Below, one piece after another: positions 48,901 through 60,900 of a stretch of DNA of 62,000 nucleotides (position 1 is the first letter of the stretch; each line of letters begins with the position of its first letter). Source of the stretch: Apostichopus japonicus (taxonomy: Eukaryota > Echinodermata > Holothuroidea > Aspidochirotida > Stichopodidae). The notes below the pieces were generated by a model, which was not told where the DNA came from, did no database searches, and saw only the letters and a program-made list of their open reading frames with translations. Both the position numbers and the translations under genes were made by a program. The stretch is taken from contig NC_092581.1 of NCBI RefSeq assembly GCF_037975245.1, forward strand, positions 14,772,303-14,834,302, read 5' to 3'.

Positions 48901-51900
48901 CTTCAATGTTTTCAACAACTTCTTCAACAATAGGTTTGTCGATACTTTTTCTCTTCTCTTTAATGATATATAAGATCAAAGTAGTATTTAAAAACAAAAG
49001 TATACCCCCAGAAGCATTAATGTATCTGTGGATAAAGAATATCAGAATCGGGTAAGACTAAATCAAGTTTGTTTCAGTTGAGCCATGAAATCGTCGAAAC
49101 TTGAGGACACCCTACCTGTCGAAATGCTAAGTAGATCTCGTTTATTCACAGAGGAGACAACAAATCCCACAATGACGACTGAAGACGAGACAACAGAAGT
49201 AACAGGTTTCCTTTCCACTAGTGAGACAGTAAGCGAAGAAACAACAACTGATTCCTCGTCTACAGAAGCTACTTCTGCAATCTATTCAACAGATATCACA
49301 AGTGATTTATCGACATCACTAGATACAACGGATTCTACTACCGTTGAATTTTCTTCCACAACTCCTACGACTTCCATAATAACAGGTTTGTTGAAAGCAA
49401 CTTTCTTACAACATGTCATACAGGAAAGATATCAAACCGTGCAAAGATTGAAGCCTCCATTTTGATGGTTGGAAGAAATAAATCTATTTCAAATGCTTCT
49501 TCATTGTCGAAATTAGACATTTTTTTCGAGAAATCGTCGAAAATAACCATTCATATGCACATCTGGTAAGTGATTAGGAGGATCTTATGTGTATTGACAG
49601 GTAAGAGGACTTGAAATATTTTGGTTCACTTTCGAGAAAGACAAAGTAAGTAACATTTTCTACACTTACAGACCAAACAACACAGAGGACGACACAGTCA
49701 GAAACTACGCAGGAAGGGACAACAGTAACGGTTAGTACACTAGCGTCAACATTTCCAACTACAGATCAAGATGTATCGACAGAATTAACCTCAAGACTTG
49801 CTACATCTCAGTCCGAGTCAACTCCTGCGTCTTCATTAAGTTATTCAACGGATAAGACGACCGCCGACAAAACGACATTATTTCAAACCACTGATGTTCC
49901 GACGAGTGAAGTAACTTCAATGTTTTCAACAACTTCTTCAACAATAGGTTTGTCGATACTTTTTCTCTTCTCTTTAATGATATATAAGATCAAAGTAGTA
50001 TTTAAAAACAAAAGTATACCCCCAGAAGCATTAATGTATCTGTGGATAAAGAATATCAGAATCGGGTAAGACTAAATCAAGTTTGTTTCAGTTGAGCCAT
50101 GAAATCGTCGAAACTTGAGGACACCCTACCTGTCGAAATGCTAAGTAGATCTCGTTTATTCACAGAGGAGACAACAAATCCCACAATGACGACTGAAGAC
50201 GAGACAACAGAAGTAACAGGTTTCCTTTCCACTAGTGAGACAGTAAGCGAAGAAACAACAACTGATTCCTCGTCTACAGAAGCTACTTCTGCAATCTATT
50301 CAACAGATATCACAAGTGATTTATCGACATCACTAGATACAACGGATTCTACTACCGTTGAATTTTCTTCCACAACTCCTACGACTTCCATAATAACAGG
50401 TTTGTTGAAAGCAACTTTCTTACAACATGTCAAACAGGAAAGATATCAAACCGTGCAAAGATTGAAGCCTCCATTTTGATGGTTGGAAGAAATAAATCTA
50501 TTTCAAATGCTTCTTCATTGTCGAAATTAGACATTTTTTTCGAGAAATCGTCGAAAATAACCATTCATATGCACATCTGGTAAGTGATTAGGAGGATCTT
50601 ATGTGTATTGACAGGTAAGAGGACTTGAAATATTTTGGTTCACTTTCGAGAAAGACAAAGTAAGTAACATTTTCTACACTTACAGACCAAACAACACAGA
50701 GGACGACACAGTCAGAAACTACGCAGGAAGGGACAACAGTAACGGTTAGTACACTAGCGTCAACATTTCCAACTACAGATCAAGATGTATCGACAGAATT
50801 AACCTCAAGACTTGCTACATCTCAGTCCGAGTCAACTCCTGCGTCTTCATTAAGTTATTCAACGGATAAGACGACCGCCGACAAAACGACATTATTTCAA
50901 ACCACTGATGTTCCGACGAGTGAAGTAACTTCAATGTTTTCAACAACTTCTTCAACAATAGGTTTGTCGATACTTTTTCTCTTCTCTTTAATGATATATA
51001 AGATCAAAGTAGTATTTAAAAACAAAAGTATACCCCCAGAAGCATTAATGTATCTGTGGATAAAGAATATCAGAATCGGGTAAGACTAAATCAAGTTTGA
51101 TTCAGTTGAGCCATGAAATCGTCGAAACTTGAGGACATCCTACCTGTCGAAATGCTAAGTAGATCGCGTTTATTTACAGAGGAGACAACAAATCCCACAA
51201 TGACGACTGAAGACGAGACAACAGAAGTAACAGGTTTCCTTTCCACTAGTGAGACAGTAAGCGAAGAAACAACAACTGATTCCTCGTCTACAGAAGCTAC
51301 TTCTGCAATCTATTCAACAGATATCACAAGTGATGTATCGACATCACTAGATACAACGGATTCTACTACCGTTGAATTTTCTTCCACAACTCCTACGACT
51401 TCCATAATAACAGGTTTGTTGAAAGCAACTTTCTTACAACATGTCAAACAGGAAAGATATCAAACAGTGCAAAGATTGAAGCCTCCATTTTGATGGTTGG
51501 AAGAAATAAATCTATTTCAAATGCTTCTTCATTGTCGAAATTAGACATTTTTTTCGAGAAATCGTCGAAAAATAACCATTCATATGCACATCTGGTAAGT
51601 GATTAGGAGGATCTTATGTGTATTGACAGGTAAGAGGACTTGAAATATTTTGGTTCACTTTCGAGAAAGACAAAGTAAGTAACATTTTCTACACTTACAG
51701 ACCAAACAACACACAGGACGACACAGTCAGAAACTACGCAGGAAGGGACAACAGTAACGGTTAGTACACTAGCGTCAACATTTCCAACTACAGATCAAGA
51801 TGTATCGACAGAATTAACCTCAAGACTTGCTACATCTCAGTCCGAGTCAACTCCTGCGTCTTCATTAAGTTATTCAACGGATAAGACGACCGCCGACAAA

Positions 51901-54900
51901 ACGACATTATTTCAAACCACTGATGTTCCGACGAGTGAAGTAACTTCAATGTTTTCAACAACTTCTTCAACAATAGGTTTGTCGATACTTTTTCTCTTCT
52001 CTTTAATGATATATAAGATCAAAGTAGTATTTAAAAACAAAAGTATACCCCCAGAAGCATTAATGTATCTGTGGATAAAGAATATCAGAATCGGGTAAGA
52101 CTAAATCAAGTTTGTTTCAGTTGAGCCATGAAATCGTCGAAACTTGAGGACACCCTACCTGTCGAAATGCTAAGTAGATCTCGTTTATTTACAGAGGAGA
52201 CAACAAATCCCACAATGACGACTGAAGACGAGACAACAGAAGTAACAGGTTTCCTTTCCACTAGTGAGACAGTAAGCGAAGAAACAACAACTGATTCCTC
52301 GTCTACAGAAGCTACTTCTGCAATCTATTCAACAGATATCACAAGTGATGTATCGACATCACTAGATACAACGGATTCTACTACCGTTGAATTTTCTTCC
52401 ACAACTCCTACGACTTCCATAATAACAGGTTTGTTGAAAGCAACTTTCTTACAACATGTCAAACAGGAAAGATATCAAACCGTGCAAAGATTGAAGCCTC
52501 CATTTTGATGGTTGGAAGAAATAAATCTATTTCAAATGCTTCTTCATTGTCGAAATTAGACATTTTTTTCGAGAAATCGTCGAAAATAACCATTCATATG
52601 CACATCTGGTAAGTGATTAGGAGGATCTTATGTGTATTGACAGGTAAGAGGACTTGAAATATTTTGGTTCACTTTCGAGAAAGACAAAGTAAGTAACATT
52701 TTCTACACTTACAGACCAAACAACACAGAGGACGACACAGTCAGAAACTACGCAGGAAGGGACAACAGTAACGGTTAGTACACTAGCGTCAACATTTCCA
52801 ACTACAGATCAAGATGTATCGACAGAATTAACCTCAAGACTTGCTACATCTCAGTCCGAGTCAACTCCTGCGTCTTCATTAAGTTATTCAACGGATAAGA
52901 CGACCGCCGACAAAACGACATTATTTCAAACCACTGATGTTCCGACGAGTGAAGTAACTTCAATGTTTTCAACAACTTCTTCAACAATAGGTTTGTCGAT
53001 ACTTTTTCTCTTCTCTTTAATGATATATAAGATCAAAGTAGTATTTAAAAACAAAAGTATACCCCCAGAAGCATTAATGTATCTGTGGATAAAGAATATC
53101 AGAATCGGGTAAGACTAAATCAAGTTTGTTTCAGTTGAGCCATGAAATCGTCGAAACTTGAGGACATCCTACCTGTCGAAATGCTAAGTAGATCGCGTTT
53201 ATTTACAGAGGAGACAACAAATCCCACAATGACGACTGAAGACGAGACAACAGAAGTAACAGGTTTCCTTTCCACTAGTGAGACAGTAAGCGAAGAAACA
53301 ACAACTGATTCCTCGTCTACAGAAGCTACTTCTGCAATCTATTCAACAGATATCACAAGTGATTTATCGACATCACTAGATACAACGGATTCTACTACCG
53401 TTGAATTTTCTTCCACAACTCCTACGACTTCCATAATAACAGGTTTGTTGAAAGCAACTTTCTTACAACATGTCAAACAGGAAAGATATCAAACCGTGCA
53501 AAGATTGAAGCCTCCATTTTGATGGTTGGAAGAAATAAATCTATTTCAAATGCTTCTTCATTGTCGAAATTAGACATTTTTTTCGAGAAATCGTCGAAAA
53601 TAACCATTCATATGCACATCTGGTAAGTGATTAGGAGGATCTTATGTGTATTGACAGGTAAGAGGACTTGAAATATTTTGGTTCACTTTCGAGAAAGACA
53701 AAGTAAGTAACATTTTCTACACTTACAGACCAAACAACACAGAGGACGACACAGTCAGAAACTACGCAGGAAGGGACAACAGTAACGGTTAGTACACTAG
53801 CGTCAACATTTCCAACTACAGATCAAGATGTATCGACAGAATTAACCTCAAGATTTGCTACATCTCAGTCCGAGTCAACTCCTGCGTCTTCATTAAGTTA
53901 TTCAACGGATAAGACGACCGCCGACAAAACGACATTATTTCAAACCACTGATGTTCCGACGAGTGAAGTAACTTCAATGTTTTCAACAACTTCTTCAACA
54001 ATAGGTTTGTCGATACTTTTTCTCTTCTCTTTAATGATATATAAGATCAAAGTAGTATTTAAAAACAAAAGTATACCCCCAGAAGCATTAATGTATCTGT
54101 GGATAAAGAATATCAGAATCGGGTAAGACTAAATCAAGTTTGTTTCAGTTGAGCCATGAAATCGTCGAAACTTGAGGACACCCTACCTGTCGAAATGCTA
54201 AGTAGATCTCGTTTATTCACAGAGGAGACAACAAATCCCACAATGACGACTGAAGACGAGACAACAGAAGTAACAGGTTTCCTTTCCACTAGTGAGACAG
54301 TAAGCGAAGAAACAACAACTGATTCCTCGTCTACAGAAGCTACTTCTGCAATCTATTCAACAGATATCACAAGTGATTTATCGACATCACTAGATACAAC
54401 GGATTCTACTACCGTTGAATTTTCTTCCACAACTCCTACGACTTCCATAATAACAGGTTTGTTGAAAGCAACTTTCTTACAACATGTCATACAGGAAAGA
54501 TATCAAACCGTGCAAAGATTGAAGCCTCCATTTTGATGGTTGGAAGAAATAAATCTATTTCAAATGCTTCTTCATTGTCGAAATTAGACATTTTTTTCGA
54601 GAAATCGTCGAAAATAACCATTCATATGCACATCTGGTAAGTGATTAGGAGGATCTTATGTGTATTGACAGGTAAGAGGACTTGAAATATTTTGGTTCAC
54701 TTTCGAGAAAGACAAAGTAAGTAACATTTTCTACACTTACAGACCAAACAACACAGAGGACGACACAGTCAGAAACTACGCAGGAAGGGACAACAGTAAC
54801 GGTTAGTACACTAGCGTCAACATTTCCAACTACAGATCAAGATGTATCGACAGAATTAACCTCAAGACTTGCTACATCTCAGTCCGAGTCAACTCCTGCG

Positions 54901-57900
54901 TCTTCATTAAGTTATTCAACGGATAAGACGACCGCCGACAAAACGACATTATTTCAAACCACTGATGTTCCGACGAGTGAAGTAACTTCAATGTTTTCAA
55001 CAACTTCTTCAACAATAGGTTTGTCGATACTTTTTCTCTTCTCTTTAATGATATATAAGATCAAAGTAGTATTTAAAAACAAAAGTATACCCCCAGAAGC
55101 ATTAATGTATCTGTGGATAAAGAATATCAGAATCGGGTAAGACTAAATCAAGTTTGTTTCAGTTGAGCCATGAAATCGTCGAAACTTGAGGACACCCTAC
55201 CTGTCGAAATGCTAAGTAGATCTCGTTTATTCACAGAGGAGACAACAAATCCCACAATGACGACTGAAGACGAGACAACAGAAGTAACAGGTTTCCTTTC
55301 CACTAGTGAGACAGTAAGCGAAGAAACAACAACTGATTCCTCGTCTACAGAAGCTACTTCTGCAATCTATTCAACAGATATCACAAGTGATTTATCGACA
55401 TCACTAGATACAACGGATTCTACTACCGTTGAATTTTCTTCCACAACTCCTACGACTTCCATAATAACAGGTTTGTTGAAAGCAACTTTCTTACAACATG
55501 TCAAACAGGAAAGATATCAAACCGTGCAAAGATTGAAGCCTCCATTTTGATGGTTGGAAGAAATAAATCTATTTCAAATGCTTCTTCATTGTCGAAATTA
55601 GACATTTTTTTCGAGAAATCGTCGAAAATAACCATTCATATGCACATCTGGTAAGTGATTAGGAGGATCTTATGTGTATTGACAGGTAAGAGGACTTGAA
55701 ATATTTTGGTTCACTTTCGAGAAAGACAAAGTAAGTAACATTTTCTACACTTACAGACCAAACAACACAGAGGACGACACAGTCAGAAACTACGCAGGAA
55801 GGGACAACAGTAACGGTTAGTACACTAGCGTCAACATTTCCAACTACAGATCAAGATGTATCGACAGAATTAACCTCAAGACTTGCTACATCTCAGTCCG
55901 AGTCAACTCCTGCGTCTTCATTAAGTTATTCAACGGATAAGACGACCGCCGACAAAACGACATTATTTCAAACCACTGATGTTCCGACGAGTGAAGTAAC
56001 TTCAATGTTTTCAACAACTTCTTCAACAATAGGTTTGTCGATACTTTTTCTCTTCTCTTTAATGATATATAAGATCAAAGTAGTATTTAAAAACAAAAGT
56101 ATACCCCCAGAAGCATTAATGTATCTGTGGATAAAGAATATCAGAATCGGGTAAGACTAAATCAAGTTTGATTCAGTTGAGCCATGAAATCGTCGAAACT
56201 TGAGGACATCCTACCTGTCGAAATGCTAAGTAGATCGCGTTTATTTACAGAGGAGACAACAAATCCCACAATGACGACTGAAGACGAGACAACAGAAGTA
56301 ACAGGTTTCCTTTCCACTAGTGAGACAGTAAGCGAAGAAACAACAACTGATTCCTCGTCTACAGAAGCTACTTCTGCAATCTATTCAACAGATATCACAA
56401 GTGATGTATCGACATCACTAGATACAACGGATTCTACTACCGTTGAATTTTCTTCCACAACTCCTACGACTTCCATAATAACAGGTTTGTTGAAAGCAAC
56501 TTTCTTACAACATGTCAAACAGGAAAGATATCAAACAGTGCAAAGATTGAAGCCTCCATTTTGATGGTTGGAAGAAATAAATCTATTTCAAATGCTTCTT
56601 CATTGTCGAAATTAGACATTTTTTTCGAGAAATCGTCGAAAAATAACCATTCATATGCACATCTGGTAAGTGATTAGGAGGATCTTATGTGTATTGACAG
56701 GTAAGAGGACTTGAAATATTTTGGTTCACTTTCGAGAAAGACAAAGTAAGTAACATTTTCTACACTTACAGACCAAACAACACACAGGACGACACAGTCA
56801 GAAACTACGCAGGAAGGGACAACAGTAACGGTTAGTACACTAGCGTCAACATTTCCAACTACAGATCAAGATGTATCGACAGAATTAACCTCAAGACTTG
56901 CTACATCTCAGTCCGAGTCAACTCCTGCGTCTTCATTAAGTTATTCAACGGATAAGACGACCGCCGACAAAACGACATTATTTCAAACCACTGATGTTCC
57001 GACGAGTGAAGTAACTTCAATGTTTTCAACAACTTCTTCAACAATAGGTTTGTCGATACTTTTTCTCTTCTCTTTAATGATATATAAGATCAAAGTAGTA
57101 TTTAAAAACAAAAGTATACCCCCAGAAGCATTAATGTATCTGTGGATAAAGAATATCAGAATCGGGTAAGACTAAATCAAGTTTGTTTCAGTTGAGCCAT
57201 GAAATCGTCGAAACTTGAGGACACCCTACCTGTCGAAATGCTAAGTAGATCTCGTTTATTCACAGAGGAGACAACAAATCCCACAATGACGACTGAAGAC
57301 GAGACAACAGAAGTAACAGGTTTCCTTTCCACTAGTGAGACAGTAAGCGAAGAAACAACAACTGATTCCTCGTCTACAGAAGCTACTTCTGCAATCTATT
57401 CAACAGATATCACAAGTGATTTATCGACATCACTAGATACAACGGATTCTACTACCGTTGAATTTTCTTCCACAACTCCTACGACTTCCATAATAACAGG
57501 TTTGTTGAAAGCAACTTTCTTACAACATGTCAAACAGGAAAGATATCAAACCGTGCAAAGATTGAAGCCTCCATTTTGATGGTTGGAAGAAATAAATCTA
57601 TTTCAAATGCTTCTTCATTGTCGAAATTAGACATTTTTTTCGAGAAATCGTCGAAAATAACCATTCATATGCACATCTGGTAAGTGATTAGGAGGATCTT
57701 ATGTGTATTGACAGGTAAGAGGACTTGAAATATTTTGGTTCACTTTCGAGAAAGACAAAGTAAGTAACATTTTCTACACTTACAGACCAAACAACACAGA
57801 GGACGACACAGTCAGAAACTACGCAGGAAGGGACAACAGTAACGGTTAGTACACTAGCGTCAACATTTCCAACTACAGATCAAGATGTATCGACAGAATT

Positions 57901-60900
57901 AACCTCAAGATTTGCTACATCTCAGTCCGAGTCAACTCCTGCGTCTTCATTAAGTTATTCAACGGATAAGACGACCGCCGACAAAACGACATTATTTCAA
58001 ACCACTGATGTTCCGACGAGTGAAGTAACTTCAATGTTTTCAACAACTTCTTCAACAATAGGTTTGTCGATACTTTTTCTCTTCTCTTTAATGATATATA
58101 AGATCAAAGTAGTATTTAAAAACAAAAGTATACCCCCAGAAGCATTAATGTATCTGTGGATAAAGAATATCAGAATCGGGTAAGACTAAATCAAGTTTGT
58201 TTCAGTTGAGCCATGAAATCGTCGAAACTTGAGGACACCCTACCTGTCGAAATGCTAAGTAGATCTCGTTTATTCACAGAGGAGACAACAAATCCCACAA
58301 TGACGACTGAAGACGAGACAACAGAAGTAACAGGTTTCCTTTCCACTAGTGAGACAGTAAGCGAAGAAACAACAACTGATTCCTCGTCTACAGAAGCTAC
58401 TTCTGCAATCTATTCAACAGATATCACAAGTGATTTATCGACATCACTAGATACAACGGATTCTACTACCGTTGAATTTTCTTCCACAACTCCTACGACT
58501 TCCATAATAACAGGTTTGTTGAAAGCAACTTTCTTACAACATGTCAAACAGGAAAGATATCAAACCGTGCAAAGATTGAAGCCTCCATTTTGATGGTTGG
58601 AAGAAATAAATCTATTTCAAATGCTTCTTCATTGTCGAAATTAGACATTTTTTTCGAGAAATCGTCGAAAATAACCATTCATATGCACATCTGGTAAGTG
58701 ATTAGGAGGATCTTATGTGTATTGACAGGTAAGAGGACTTGAAATATTTTGGTTCACTTTCGAGAAAGACAAAGTAAGTAACATTTTCTACACTTACAGA
58801 CCAAACAACACAGAGGACGACACAGTCAGAAACTACGCAGGAAGGGACAACAGTAACGGTTAGTACACTAGCGTCAACATTTCCAACTACAGATCAAGAT
58901 GTATCGACAGAATTAACCTCAAGATTTGCTACATCTCAGTCCGAGTCAACTCCTGCGTCTTCATTAAGTTATTCAACGGATAAGACGACCGCCGACAAAA
59001 CGACATTATTTCAAACCACTGATGTTCCGACGAGTGAAGTAACTTCAATGTTTTCAACAACTTCTTCAACAATAGGTTTGTCGATACTTTTTCTCTTCTC
59101 TTTAATGATATATAAGATCAAAGTAGTATTTAAAAACAAAAGTATACCCCCAGAAGCATTAATGTATATGTGGATAAAGAATATCAGAATCGGGTAAGAC
59201 TAAATCAAGTTTGTTTCAGTTGAGCCATGAAATCGTCGAAACTTGAGGACACCCTACCTGTCGAAATGCTAAGTAGATCTCGTTTATTTACAGAGGAGAC
59301 AACAAATCCCACAATGACGACTGAAGACGAGACAACAGAAGTAACAGGTTTCCTTTCCACTAGTGAGACAGTAAGCGAAGAAACAACAACTGATTCCTCG
59401 TCTACAGAAGCTACTTCTGCAATCTATTCAACAGATATCACAAGTGATGTATCGACATCACTAGATACAACGGATTCTACTACCGTTGAATTTTCTTCCA
59501 CAACTCCTACGACTTCCATAATAACAGGTTTGTTGAAAGCAACTTTCTTACAACATGTCAAACAGGAAAGATATCAAACCGTGCAAAGATTGAAGCCTCC
59601 ATTTTGATGGTTGGAAGAAATAAATCTATTTCAAATGCTTCTTCATTGTCGAAATTAGACATTTTTTTCGAGAAATCGTCGAAAATAACCATTCATATGC
59701 ACATCTGGTAAGTGATTAGGAGGATCTTATGTGTATTGACAGGTAAGAGGACTTGAAATATTTTGGTTCACTTTCGAGAAAGACAAAGTAAGTAACATTT
59801 TCTACACTTACAGACCAAACAACACAGAGGACGACACAGTCAGAAACTACGCAGGAAGGGACAACAGTAACGGTTAGTACACTAGCGTCAACATTTCCAA
59901 CTACAGATCAAGATGTATCGACAGAATTAACCTCAAGATTTGCTACATCTCAGTCCGAGTCAACTCCTGCGTCTTCATTAAGTTATTCAACGGATAAGAC
60001 GACCGCCGACAAAACGACATTATTTCAAACCACTGATGTTCCGACGAGTGAAGTAACTTCAATGTTTTCAACAACTTCTTCAACAATAGGTTTGTCGATA
60101 CTTTTTCTCTTCTCTTTAATGATATATAAGATCAAAGTAGTATTTAAAAACAAAAGTATACCCCCAGAAGCATTAATGTATCTGTGGATAAAGAATATCA
60201 GAATCGGGTAAGACTAAATCAAGTTTGTTTCAGTTGAGCCATGAAATCGTCGAAACTTGAGGACACCCTACCTGTCGAAATGCTAAGTAGATCTCGTTTA
60301 TTCACAGAGGAGACAACAAATCCCACAATGACGACTGAAGACGAGACAACAGAAGTAACAGGTTTCCTTTCCACTAGTGAGACAGTAAGCGAAGAAACAA
60401 CAACTGATTCCTCGTCTACAGAAGCTACTTCTGCAATCTATTCAACAGATATCACAAGTGATTTATCGACATCACTAGATACAACGGATTCTACTACCGT
60501 TGAATTTTCTTCCACAACTCCTACGACTTCCATAATAACAGGTTTGTTGAAAGCAACTTTCTTACAACATGTCAAACAGGAAAGATATCAAACCGTGCAA
60601 AGATTGAAGCCTCCATTTTGATGGTTGGAAGAAATAAATCTATTTCAAATGCTTCTTCATTGTCGAAATTAGACATTTTTTTCGAGAAATCGTCGAAAAT
60701 AACCATTCATATGCACATCTGGTAAGTGATTAGGAGGATCTTATGTGTATTGACAGGTAAGAGGACTTGAAATATTTTGGTTCACTTTCGAGAAAGACAA
60801 AGTAAGTAACATTTTCTACACTTACAGACCAAACAACACAGAGGACGACACAGTCAGAAACTACGCAGGAAGGGACAACAGTAACGGTTAGTACACTAGC